Source of the DNA: Acorus gramineus
Taxonomy: Eukaryota; Streptophyta; Magnoliopsida; Acorales; Acoraceae
Direction: 5' to 3'
Assembly (NCBI GenBank): GCA_030737835.1
Contig: CM060854.1
Coordinates: forward strand, 12,755,334-12,819,333
DNA: 64,000 nt
In this document: positions 45,018 through 55,885 of the stretch, one piece after another
How the letters are laid out: every line of letters begins with the position of its first letter
How positions within the stretch are numbered: the stretch's first letter is position 1
Notes under the pieces: model-generated
What the model was told of the DNA's origin: nothing
What the model saw: the letters and a program-made list of their open reading frames with translations, nothing else
Databases searched by the model: none
Made by a program: the position numbers and the translations under genes

Positions 45018-46947
45018 GAACCTTGTCCTCAAGGTTTAGATGAGAAAACTAAAGCTTCAATCTCTTTTAAGGTTCCCAAGTAGCATTCTCCAATGGTAGC
45101 CCCGAGTAGTTGACCATTCTTTGGCTGAAGGTACACTTCTTCTGGTTCACCACGAGCCTATGTTGTTGGAGCGTTTGGAACACAAATTGGAGGTGATGCA
45201 GGTGCTCATCCCATCCCCTGCTATAAACCAAAATATCATAAAAAAACCCAATGAAAAACTGGCGGAGGACGAATCTGAATGTGTCGTTCATCAAGGCCTG
45301 GAATGTGGTTGGAGCATTGGTAAGGCCAAACGGCATCACCACGAACTCATAATGTCCGTCATGAGTATGAAAAGCGGTCTTATGCACATCTTTCGTCGCT
45401 ACCCGTATCTGGTGATAACCGGATTTCAGATCCAGTTTAGCATAATACACTGCCCCATGTAGTTCATCCAGCAGCTCATCGATCAACAGAATTGGGTGTC
45501 TCTCCTTTACGGTAATCTTATTCGGAGCACGATAATCGACACAAAATCGGTAGGACCCATCTTTTTTCTTGATCAGCAGGACAGGTGAAGAATAGGGATT
45601 GGTGCTCGGTTGAATAATGCCTTCGCTTAACATCTCTCATACCAGGCGCTCGATCTCTGTCTTTTGAATGTGGGGATACCAATGCAGTCGAATGTTAGCA
45701 GGTTCTGTCCCGGGGCTGATTGCGATCTAATGATCATGGGAGCACTGAGGTGGTAGCTGTTGTGGCATCTCAAATATATCACCGAACTCCTTCAGCAAGT
45801 ACCGCAATGGTGACTCTAATTCCTTGTCCTCGTGGTACTCTGTCGGTTGGTTTTCCATCATGATATACGCCCTCACCCAGTGATGTAATAGGCTCTGTAT
45901 AGAGTGCATTGTTCCTGGTAGCACCGGCTTACTAGTATCTCCTACTAATTGGTAGTGATCACCATTCACCGTGAATTCCTTGGTGAGCTTCTTCTAGTCG
46001 CAAATCACGTGGCCCAAGCTCCTTAGCCATTGGATGCCTACTATAATATCTGAGCCTTTGAGTTTCAAAGGATATATGTTAGTAGAGAAACAATATCCTT
46101 GTATTTGAATTCCCACCACTCTACATATCTCCTTGCACACCAACTTGTTACCGTCGACCACCATTACCAAAAATGGTATTGCGGGTGACGTAACGTAACT
46201 GAGCTACTTGATTAACCGATCATTGACAAAGTTATGCATACTACCGCTATCAATTAGAATGGAGACCCGTCGACCTTCCATGACTCCTAACACATGCATT
46301 GTTTGTGGGGACGTGCAACCTAACAATGCATGTATCGAGATCTCGGGCAAATCAGGTCTCAATAATGTGCCATCTGTCTCCTGGGGCTCTTGATTCCAAT
46401 TCTCCTCCTCAACAGTAGTTTCTTCGCTCGTCTTTATGGATCCATCCAATAGGAATAACTGTTGAGTCTTGCAAACATGGCCTGGTATGAATCGTTCATC
46501 GTAGTTATAAAAAAGGTTCTTCTCGCATTGTGCCTGCATCTGTTCCCATATCACCCTTTTGAACCCTACCCCTGCTTATGGTCGTGGAGGACCTGGTGTT
46601 TGGAAAAATCAGGTTGGTGTTGTGGAAAACGGTGGTGCATGAATTGTCGCGGTTTTAACGGGGGATTGCAGCAGTGCTGGTTGTTATTGAGGTGTAGGTA
46701 GGAGCCCCATCCGTGGGTTTGACCTTCGGACATGCAAGATCTTGTCCTCGTGCAGTCGCGCAAGACCAACGGCATATGCCATTGTCATTGGTCAAAATAG
46801 TTTCACCTCCATCTAAATGTCTTCCCTTAACCCGCTGATGAAACTACCGAGGAGCGCCTCTTCTGGCCAGTTTCGAACCCGAGATGCTTGGCGTTTGAAC
46901 TAGGTTTGGTACTCACATACAGTTCTAGTTTGTTGGAGCTTGGCCAA
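45018..46947 (-). pseudogene. Gypsy gag-end, protease and reverse transcriptase (degenerate)
   Basis: In element order: gag tail (LAKLQQTRTVCEYQT, WPEEALLGSFISGLREDI), a decayed zinc knuckle in which cysteines became Phe/Tyr (LFYNYDERFIPGHVC), and protease with an intact LIDSGSMHNFV core (46204-46554). A linker is at 45727-45969 (YLLKEFGDIFEMPQQLPP). RT is at 45067-45633 (SSPVLLIKKKDGSYRFCVDY, YYAKLDLKSGYHQIRV, MPFGLTNAPTTFQALMN). The catalytic FxDD box reads FFYDILVYS, so the first Asp is lost. RNase H and integrase are deleted: the frame passes from RT to an LEDKVHLEGG-like polyprotein end and the PPT. Several stops. Confidence 0.85.
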
Positions 46948-47479
46948 TGTCACGCCCCAGGGCTGGCCGACCCCGGGACGCGGCAAGTGTATATATGATA
47001 TCAGTAAACAGGAGATCAATAATATACTCACACAACAACTCAAATGACAACACAGACAACAAAAGCAGGGCTGACATGATATATACACCAATAGCGGAAG
47101 CTAAAAGACTGAATCTGTAATCCAAAAACATATTACAGACTCGATACATAATCAACTGTCCTGTGAGAGCCAATATATATACAAAGGCATACAATAATAC
47201 ACAAACGTGTGCCCAAGCACGGAATAAATACATACAATCACAAGGCATGCTGATAGCCTCTGATACTCGCGGGACGTTGCGCTATTCTGCTACTGATGAA
47301 GTCCCTCGGGGAGCTCTTCCTCCAGATCCGACTCAGATGACACTGGAGAAAATATTACGCGAGGGGTGAGCCACACGCTCAGTGAACAGCACAACCCATG
47401 CATCACAGCTATATTAACCACCAGATATTATTAACCCACAATCACATTATTAAAAACCACAAAATGGCAACAGCTATAC

Positions 47480-47720
47480 AGGCCAGTGGGTCGCTATCGC
47501 CAACCCACTACACCCTCACCCTCACCCCTCAATGTGGTGACATAGGATGTTGGGACTGACTAGCCTGATAACATCCATACACAATCATACACCCTCACCC
47601 TCACCCCTCAATAGGTGACATAGGATATTGGGACTTACAATCCAGTAGGTCGCTACATCGCCAACCCACCACACCCTCACCCTCACCCCTCAATGGGTGA
47701 CATAGGATATTGGGACTGAC
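47480..47720 (-). repeat. GGGTGAGGGTGA minisatellite in copy d
   Basis: Three units of about 75-105 bp, each with ACACCCTCACCCTCACCCCT on the plus strand and CCAACCCAC stems. Confidence 0.8.
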
Positions 47721-47991
47721 TAGGCTGTTGGTCACCCTTGGTCCACCGATAGTCTCTCCTCCACTCCGTAGGCCGCTTGGCCTTCACCCACACTTCAGCA
47801 CAGTCCGTCACAAATATCGGGAGGCGCCTACTGATGGGAGCCCTCGGAAGGGATGACCTTTCTAACGCTGGGGCAGTCTCTACACGGATCCAACGAAGGG
47901 AAACAGAACAGCCTATCCATACGCATATGATCCATTCGGATCCGCCGACCACACATCTCTACAACTCTAATGCCTTGAATTCTTCAGAATT

Positions 47992-48757
47992 CCAACAGGG
48001 CGCATAACCAGGATGCACGGAAACATGCGTTATAATAATAAAGAGGTTGGAATATTAACGGGGAAAGAATCCTTGGGAGGGCAGCGTGAGGTCCCGATAT
48101 AGGACATCCCGACAACCAAACAAGGAACACGGAGTACCCTAGCCCGGGTCTCACCGCTGTCCTCGCGAGGCCCCTCCCCTATAATATTCACTAAGACAGG
48201 CTAATAATCACATGCTCGCATTTTATTTAAATAAATTAAACTAAATGGGAACATGCATCGGTCGGGGCTTTCCTAGCATGGAAAACATGATAACAGGGTG
48301 CGTGGTTCTTATACGGGTCCTAAGGGTATAAGTCCCTAGCATACAAATCTAGGGTGGCATGCATACTACAGATTCCAACAGGGCGCATAACCAGGATGCA
48401 AGGAAACATGCGTTATAATAATAAAGAGGTTGGAATATTAACGGGGAAAGAATCCTTGGGAGGGCAGCGTGAGGTCCCGATATAGGACATCCCGACAACC
48501 AAACAAGGAACACGGAGTACCCTAGCCCGGGTCTCACCGCTGTCCTCGCGAGGCCCCTCCCCTATAATATTCACTAAGACAGGCTAATAATCACATGCTC
48601 GCATTTTATTTAAATAAATTAAACTAAATGGGAACATGCATCGGTCGGGGCTTTCCTAGCATGGAAACATGATAACAGGGTGCATGGTTCTTATACGGGT
48701 CCTAAGGGTATAAGTCCCTAGCATACAAATCTAGGGTGGCATGCATACTACAGATTA
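47992..48757. repeat. 383-bp direct tandem duplication within copy d
   Basis: 47992-48374 is repeated at 48375-48757 with only a few differences (e.g. ATGCACGG vs ATGCAAGG, one A indel). Other giant LTRs have this segment once, so it is a recent local duplication. Confidence 0.85.
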
Positions 48758-50620
48758 TCATGCTTACATAGTTTTCATATTAAACAGGTTAATATTTACT
48801 ATGGTGCCCCAGGGGAGGACGGTACACGCCCAAGTGCATGTAACGCCTCCCTACTGGGTTGGATCGTCCCACTCACCGATAGTCGGGTCGTCGCGCGACC
48901 GTCCGTCAAGATCTGCAAGATAGGGTACTCAAATCGGTGAGTAAAATACACAAATAAACCCAAAAATACTTAAAAATACACAACACTCGGACAAGCGTAC
49001 ATACGGCCTGTACGCACGCTAGCCCGAGCACCCCGACTCACTCCCGCACCCCCGGGCAGCCATACGCACGGCCACCCGCACGCGCACGCACGAATGCGCA
49101 CGCACGCACACACCCCGGCACCATCGGCGCACTGCCGCGCACCTGCCCGCGCGCCCAGACGCGCTGCCGCACGCATGCGCACGCTCGCGCGCGCACCACG
49201 CGTCCAGCCCGCGCTCCGTGCGCAGCACCCCGCGCACGCCCCAGCACGCGCATGCACGCACGCGCACTGGTCCCTAGCTCCGCGCCCAGGCGCACTGCCC
49301 AGGCGCCCTGCCCCGCACCCAGGCGTAGTGCGCGCACCACGCGTCCAGCCCGCGCTCCGTGCGCAGCACCCCGCGCAATCCCCAACACGCGCACGCACGC
49401 ACGCGCACACGCGCGCGCACTGGTCCCTAGCTCCGCGCCCAGGCGCACTGCCCAGGCGCCCTGCTCCGCACCCAGGCGCAGTGCCCAGGTGCCCTGCCCA
49501 GCACCCAGGCACATGCCCAGGTGCCCCGCCCGCGCGCGCGCACGCTCGCGCGCACCCCCGTTGGCACCCCCGCTCGTGCCAGCACCCGCGCGCACCCGCG
49601 CGCCCGCTCCGCGCGCACGCACCCGTGCGCGCCTGCGCGCGCACGCGCGCAGACTGCGCCCAGCGCGCGCCCAGCCCACTCTAACCTCATTTTCACCCAT
49701 CCCAACCCCTCACACACTCCCTAACACACCTACCCAACATGCATGACCTCCCAACCAACCCCTCAAGCCAAGAAAACCAAGAAAAGGAGGGGAGGAGCTC
49801 ACCTTGGGAGGGAAAAGAAAGGGGGAGGTTCGGGGCCCTTCGCGCACCGAAACGCCGCCACCCGGAACCACCACCACCACCACCACCACTCAGCCTCCTC
49901 AGCCTCCTCTTCAGCCCTCTATGGCAGCAAAAACAGGGGGGGAGATCATGCAAAGAGAGCTTGAGAGAGGGGAGAACAAACAACAACCAAACCTAGCCAA
50001 GATCCACCACCACCTCCACCACCACCTCCTCCTTCTCTTTGAAACAAATCATCAAACACTTGGGGTGCAAATGAAAAGAGAGAAGGGGGACCAGAATTCT
50101 GGTCGGAAGTGAGAGGGGAAGGGAGAGAGAGAGGAGATATTTATCACAAATATCAAGGAAAATTACTAAGTCGCCCTCCGACTAGAAATTCTGCGCAAGC
50201 TTCACTGGAACAGCCATAACTTCCTCGATACAGCTCCGAATGGCTCAATTCCAAAACTGATGGAAAGCTAAGAAGATTATCTACAACTTTCATGTTTATG
50301 ACATGATCAAATAACCTCTCCAGCTATTCCGAATTTAGAGCCAAACATGGAACAGGGCTGCTGCCAGAATTTCCATCCTTGGGGTACACTTGGAAGAATA
50401 CCCATAACTTTTACTACAAGAACCCAGTTGATCTAATTCCGCCTTTGTGCGAAAGCCAACTCAAAACTGGACATCTCATAGTAAAATCAAAATTAAATCT
50501 CTTCATCTTGGATTTTTACAAAATCAAATCCAAATGGCAAATTGAAAATACATAACTTACGAAAAAAATTATGTACCCAAAATCTTCAAACAGAGCGCTC
50601 CAAATGACACAGGCACAACA

Positions 50621-50995
50621 GCCAATGCTTCATCAAAGTTTTCATATTCAGAGTCTTTTGATAAATGAAGAATTGTTCTGCCCTGTAGATCCATCTAGTT
50701 GGATCCTCCCTCGACAAACGGGAAAAATCAATCCGAGCATAACGAAATTGCACTCTCCCATTTTCTGGTGACTGGAAACGGTTTGGTCGGTCGTCACAGT
50801 CCAAGCTACCCAGTGACTCCAGCGTTCTCTCTCCTTCATGAGGGCAGACATGTTTGTAGCAATTGTGTCAAGATGGCCTGAGATGGTCTCAACCTGATCG
50901 GTGTGCTTGCGTTGCGTCATCTGTAAGACATGCACATCAACTTCAACTTTCGATACTCGATCTTCATCGGAGGTGGAGCGGGTGTTGTTAGACAT
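50621..50995 (-). pseudogene. Gypsy gag N-terminal part
   Basis: ATG at 50995 (MSNNTRSTSDEDRVSKVEVD), only 4 bp downstream of the PBS. A coiled segment (TISGHLDTIATNMSALMKERE) follows, then after a frameshift FSRLSREDPTRWIYRAEQFF, the typical gypsy gag entry. Interrupted at GCCAA by the solo LTR copy d. Confidence 0.8.
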
Positions 50996-50999
50996 ATAG

Positions 51000-51011
51000 G
51001 CTCTGATACCA
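51000..51011 (-). other. Primer-binding site of the gypsy element
   Basis: Reverse complement reads TGGTATCAGAGC (initiator-Met tRNA), 2 bp from the inner LTR end at 51014. Confidence 0.9.
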
Positions 51012-51013
51012 AT

Positions 51014-52072
51014 TGATAGGAAGGACCTATCAACAGTTGTGATCCAAATAATACAAAAAAAAGGAAGAGGTTGAAAGAGATTTTGGAGAAGAAGGAGAAG
51101 AAGAACAAAGAGGAATTTGGAATATTCTCTACCCTTTATTCATCCGTAAGGCTTATATAGCCAAATACCTAACAACTCCCTACAATTCAGGGATTCTCCT
51201 TCAATCAAATAATCCAAATAAGTAAGCTAATTAACCTACAATTTAGGAATTCTCCTTCAATCAATAATCCAAATAAGGAGATTAATTAAGCTTACAAATA
51301 AGGAAACTAATTAAAGCTAAATAATTAATTCATCCATGTCAATCTCTTTGATATTTGACTGCCAGCCTTGCATGTCCACATCCCGCATCTTCCGAACGCC
51401 CCGCACGAGCTGAGTGTTGGAAATTTTTTTTTCGAAATCAGATTAAACAAGCATGCAGTGGACCAAAAAACAGAATAGGAGATAGAGTTTCAGAGATGGC
51501 CTGGATGGAGGCACGTTATACGCTGTCTTAAGAACATAATCACCCCCTCAATCGCACAGGGTACTCAACGATTTACTCCCCGGATACAACCACCCAGCCT
51601 AGCTGATCTTCTCCTCTGATGCAGCAAGAAGAAGATATGTGAACGCTGACTTGAACAATCACCAAAAGAAAAAAATATTTTTGGACCAAGAGAGAGAGTC
51701 CAGATTGCATATGACATGCGGTCCTTTAGTCTCTTTTTATAGAGGCTATAAGGAAGAGAGCCGTTTCAAAGAAAACGCTCCGTCCATTTCACAATCGTCC
51801 GCCCCTATTCACGAGGAGGTTACAATCCTTCATTACTGTTACCCATTGAGTGGAGATTCTCTCTATCTCTATCTCTTCTTAACCTAGACCCAGACCCAGA
51901 CCTAGACCAAGAAAACATATAGAGGGAAAACACTTTTCCTCTAAAATATTTTAAAACTTTTGAAACATTTTGAAATAAAATGGGGGGAAACCCAAAGCTT
52001 TCACAAAGTTTCTAACACTGAGCGCTTGGAATAAGCATGCCAACCCAGGCTAGGTCCAGCAACAACCTGTCA
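51014..52072 (-). repeat. Gypsy 5' LTR, interrupted
   Basis: 451 bp after removing the 603-bp solo LTR and its duplicated CTGAG. Same sequence family as 31735-32165. Confidence 0.85.
51415..52017 (-). mobile_element. Solo LTR of 603 bp nested in the gypsy 5' LTR
   Basis: Starts TGTTGGAAATT and ends GTTTCTAACA with TSD CTGAG at 51410-51414 and 52018-52022. On the minus strand a CTATAAAAAGAG box suggests minus orientation. No coding content. Family unknown; not related to the giant LTRs. Confidence 0.8.
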
Positions 52073-52073
52073 T

Positions 52074-52185
52074 CCGCCTCGACTTCTCAAAGATCTTGTC
52101 TTTCGACAACCTTGGCTTCATCTTTTCCGGGCCCCTCGGCCACCTCTCCATCGACCTCATGACCGTCTTTAGTCAGGCCGGGTTT
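52074..52185 (+). pseudogene. AVT3-like transporter pseudogene, fragment C
   Basis: Joined to fragment B across the gypsy TSD it continues the frame: ESRLDFSKILSFDNLGF, FSGPLGHLSIDLMTVFSQAGF. This matches the AVT3 SSFGDLGFAVxGPxGRxxVDxMIVLSQAGF region. After AGF the similarity ends and stops appear, so the pseudogene is also truncated at its 3' side. Confidence 0.75.
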
Positions 52186-52239
52186 GATTTATGGTATGAT
52201 CTATTGTTTTGGTGTTTTACCTAATACGATTTGCTTGTT

Positions 52240-52480
52240 ATTCAAAGAAATCTTGACATTTGTAAATGGGTATCCTCTGGATATCATAATGCGATTTTGA
52301 CATTTGTTATTCAGAATGTGATCCTAACATTTGTATATGGGTATCCTCTGGATATTAGAATATTGACATTTGTTATTCAGAATTTGATCCTATCTTTTTG
52401 GACTCACTCCCCACTTCTTGTAAATGGGTATCCTCTGGATATCCCATTCTATTCCTCCCTTTGTAACCCTTTCAATGTAC
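52240..52480 (+). repeat. Minisatellite with TTTGTAAATGGGTATCCTCT units
   Basis: Three degenerate units of about 70-90 bp, each with AATGGGTATCCTCTGGATAT and 'TTGTTATTCAGAATNTGATCC' blocks. Non-coding. Confidence 0.8.
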
Positions 52481-52564
52481 ATTTGTAAGTTTCAAAGGCA
52501 ATAGAAATCATAGTTTATCAAGCAAAAAAATAAAAAAAGATATCTTGACATTGTTTCACAAAAT

Positions 52565-52630
52565 AAAAATGTTAATATAAATTCATCACAAAATAAATTT
52601 ATTTTGTGATGAATTTATATTAACATTTTT
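52565..52630. repeat. Perfect 66-bp palindrome
   Basis: Two 33-bp arms, 52565-52597 and 52598-52630, are exact inverse complements with no spacer (AAAAATGTTAATATAAATTC ... inverted). AT-rich and cruciform-capable. Confidence 0.9.
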
Positions 52631-52639
52631 ATACAAGAT

Positions 52640-53790
52640 ATGAAATTGTAATAAGGAATGATTCATGTCAGTTTAATTCATTATCCCCTCCCCTTTTAAG
52701 CTTTTCCACCATTATTTTATTATATGAAGAAATTGAATTCTCATTGGATTACTTTTCAAATGAACTGGGTAACCACTCATGGTCACTGCAAGCTCAACTA
52801 GCAGAAGAACTCAAAAGATTAAGGTTCACAGTGGAACTTGAACATATTTTTGAAATGCAGCTTTCAGTGTTCTCGTACCATCATAAATCTAGGAAGTGTA
52901 CATGTATATAAAGACTTGTTTTTATGATTAAAGAATTTACTTTAATCATGGTATGATCTACTTAAATTGTGTATAAGAAAAATGTGCTGATTTTGGAAAA
53001 GATGTCTATTTAGTAGAGAATCCTTAACAGATTATGATCTCAACTAATTATCTAAATCTATAAACTATGATCCTAACATATTATCTAAATCTAAATAATA
53101 ACAAACACATCTTTATTTAATCATAACTAATATTCAAATTTGAATTCAAATCAATATTTTAAATTCAAATCTAAATGTAGATCCTAAACAATGAAATAAA
53201 ATTCTAACAAACTGAAAACTGCCAAAAATAGCAAAAATAACATTCAACCCTCGATTTGACCCCCAAGACAATCTCAGAACGCTCCAAAATTTGGCATAGT
53301 AGCATATCAACTACTCTTGTAGGGCACGTCGAGACGAACGCGTGGACATATAATAATAGTGATTCTGATCTACGGTTTGAAAGTTATAGCCATTTGAAGT
53401 TACGGTGCTACCAAACGATCGCGAAGTCTTCTTCTTTTTTGGTTCGTCCGTCCATATAATGTGTGGCTATTATTGGTGCCCAATTTTATAGTGACCTACT
53501 GCGGGCCGGGTTGGGGATCTCGTCGAACCCGTCCCAGTAAAATAGAGACCCGAACCTTCTAAAACGGGCAGGGCTGCAAGTCCTCTCAAGGCCTACCCGA
53601 TCAAGCGGTGGCCCAACCTGCCCTAACCCGAAACCGGTTCGACCCAAAGGCCCACGCCTGACTAACAGCAGCAGACCAAGTCAGTATTTACTCTATCTTA
53701 TCCTCGCTGATTCACCTAAATACACTGCATTAAATAATAATTATCAGCATTCAATCTCCATCAATATTGAATAAACCACCAAATCAGGTC
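52640..53790. other. AT-rich spacer
   Basis: No gene recognised. About 53490-53680 has GGGCCGGGTTGGGG and CCCGAACC-type blocks reminiscent of eroded hAT-like ends, without boundaries. Confidence 0.35.
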
Positions 53791-53799
53791 ATCATTGAC

Positions 53800-54564
53800 T
53801 GTGTCAACCAAATCCCTATGGGATCTAGGTATATATGTCAATCCATAATTAACCGAATCAGGGATTATATCTTTTGTCTCTGGACTAATGGTTGATGAAT
53901 TCTCATCTGTCCGATGGAGAAGGGTCGATCCGGAGCCCTAGCACCATCCCAACTCCTCTATAAATAGGGGACAATAACACACAAAAGAGGTAGGTGAATT
54001 TTCTTTTTACAAAGGCTCTTTCATTAGCCACCTGGACTGACTTGAGCGTCGGAGGGTCTTCTGCAGATCACCCACCTCCCTGTGGCGGCGGATTCCAAGG
54101 TGTGTTCACCGGCATCATACGACACAATCGGGCGGTGGAGAACGGTTGAGGCCGGATCCGTTTACCCAAACCTGGTAAGCCAGATTTCTGCCCCTCCAGT
54201 TTGACGTCGTCTGTGGGACACAAACGAAAAGCCTAGCTTGTCATTATGCCTAACAAGAAAACTCCCCCGCCTACGTCTGTGCCGGCCAGCACGTCTGCAG
54301 GCAATCCATCATCCCTTCTCGGCATGACCGAGGGTGTCGAGCCAAGTCCCTAAGTCATCACACTACGGCAGTACTGCGATTAGGCTCTCACCCGGGCAGA
54401 GCATGCAAAGAGGCGGGTCGAAGAGTTGATCCGGACAATAGAAGTGGCCTGAGAAGAGAACGACCGTCTTTGGGCCGAGCGGGGAAACACGAATCCCCCT
54501 AGCCAGTGGCGGCCGATGTCCCCGGTGCCTAACGACCCCCAACGGACAAACGGGCACATAAACC
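53800..54564 (+). mobile_element. 5' end of a Tat-like Ty3/gypsy element (LTR end, PBS, gag start)
   Basis: CTATAAATAG (53958-53967) is a likely LTR TATA box. TTGACGTCGTCTGTGGGA (54201-54218) resembles the primer-site/leader signature TTGGCGCCGTCTGTGGGA of Tat-lineage gypsy elements. A gag-like frame begins ATG 54246 (MPNKKTPPPTSVPASTS), with stops from about 54352, and continues as degenerate gag (RAEHAKRRVEELIRTIE). Cut at 54565 by a giant LTR. The LTR start is not fixed. Confidence 0.55.
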
Positions 54565-54941
54565 TGTTATGCCTGTGTCATTTGGAGCCATTTCGGTTAA
54601 GCCTTGGTCACATCTGGGTCATTCAGGGCCTTTTAATTTTTCGATCGGAGTCGCTAAAATTTTGGCTTTTAGCCACCTGCGGGAGTTGGAGTACTCTGAT
54701 TGAAAATCTAACTGCATATTATGGGTCCTGGTACCGTTTAGTACTACCCATAAAAATTTCATCGAATTTCGGTAACGTTTTGAAAAATATGCAGTTCCGA
54801 ACCGTATCCGGGTTTTGAGAGTTCCTGGTTGGTCGAATAGTGTGAGATATTTTGGGGATGTGGTGACCCTTGGTAACCTTACCCCCACCTTGCTTGGGGA
54901 TGAAGAAACCATTGGTTATTTGATTTGTGAGTGGGTGAGCC

Positions 54942-55743
54942 TAGGCCTGTCAACGGGTCGGGTCCGGGTCGGGTCGGGGTGGACCCAGACCTGACCCGTG
55001 ACAGGACCCGACGGGTCCGGGGAAATGTGAACCCGGACCCGGACCCGTCGGACCCGGGTCGGGTCCGGGTCCGACCCGACCCGGTGGTTGGGTAAAAAAA
55101 AAAAAAAAAGAGAAGAGCTCATGTATTTGTTTGCCTTATCATTCTATTTGAAATTTTTTGTAATAAAACATTATTGTTAATGAGACTATGTTTGAATATA
55201 ATTTTATATTCAAAAAAAGTAAATGAATTATTAAACAACATCCAAAACAATAATCACTAACATAAAAAACATATTAACTTAAATAATAAACATAACTAAC
55301 ATAAACAACATTCAAAACAATATTAACCTAAACAACATTCAAAACAATAAACACTAACATATTAACCTAAATAATATACATAAATCATGCAACAAACTAA
55401 TTAATCATACAAATTCAAAAGCTAATAAGTTAATTGTCCAAAAGAAACGGATTTATAGGCTTGTTATGATTATGATTTATGAACTTGTAGATACAAAAAT
55501 AAGTTAAGTAAGAAATAAAATTATGTATCAACTAATACTAATGGTCTTATAATATATGAGCATATTTTAATAAAACAATCGGGTCTCGGGTCCAACGGGT
55601 CGGGGCTGGGTGGACCCGGACCCAACCCGTTTGTTTGTTCCAGTCCGCCGGGTCGGGTCCAAATCGGGTCGGGTATATTACACGTGTAATTGGGTCCGGA
55701 TCGGGTCGGGTCCGGGTCTGGACCCGACCCGTTGACAGGCCTA
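54942..55743. mobile_element. Non-autonomous hAT element (802 bp)
   Basis: TIR TAGGCCTGTCAACGGGTC at the left with its exact inverse at the right, and 8-bp TSD GGTGAGCC at 54934-54941 and 55744-55751, diagnostic for hAT. Subterminal regions are GGGTCCGGGTCGGGTC repeats in opposite orientation at the two ends; the middle is AT-rich and non-coding. Confidence 0.85.
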
Positions 55744-55885
55744 GGTGAGCCTAACCCTAACTTCACCCCCTTATGGTCACCCCTAAACACTATTTGGGCA
55801 GACCCGGACCCGTTGACAGGCCTAGGTGAGCCTAACCCTAACTTCACCACCCCCTTACGGTCACCCCTAGACACTATTTGGGCAT
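55730..55885. repeat. Tandem duplication of the hAT right end plus flank
   Basis: The last bases of the hAT element and about 60 bp of flank (GACCCGTTGACAGGCCTAGG ... CACTATTTGGGCA) are repeated directly once with small changes, so the second hAT end is not a separate insertion. Confidence 0.8.

Larger units (their letters stand above)
46948..50620 (-). mobile_element. Solo giant LTR, copy d (3673 bp), nested in the gypsy gag
   Basis: TSD GCCAA at 46943-46947 and 50621-50625. In minus orientation it starts TGTTGTGCCTGTGTCATTTG and ends GGGGCGTGACA. Donor CCCAAG/GTGAGC at 49803/49802, GC-rich core about 49010-49680, acceptor at 48913, mini-exon 48877-48912 (DLDGRSRDDPTI in one frame), exon 3 from 47342 with SSESDLEEELPEGLHQ and stop at 47290-47292. 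Gag codons of the host element continue on either side. Confidence 0.88.
31735..52072 (-). mobile_element. Ty3/gypsy retrotransposon, minus strand, host of nested insertions
   Basis: Inserted in the AVT3-like pseudogene with TSD CCGCC (31730-31734 and 52074-52078; one extra T at 52073). The left, 3' LTR is 31735-32165 plus 44979-44998. The right, 5' LTR is 51014-52072, interrupted by a solo LTR. Both total 451 bp once insertions and duplicated target bases are removed. PBS at 51000-51011 (reverse complement TGGTATCAGAGC, initiator-Met tRNA). PPT: A/G-rich complement of about 44999-45013. It carries gag, protease and RT remnants but has lost RNase H and integrase, and hosts insertions at 32166-44973, 46948-50620 and 51415-52017. 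Confidence 0.85.

Noticed and set aside
55744..55885. Second hAT element next to the first
   Set aside because: Only the right end and flank are present, as a direct duplication; there is no left end.
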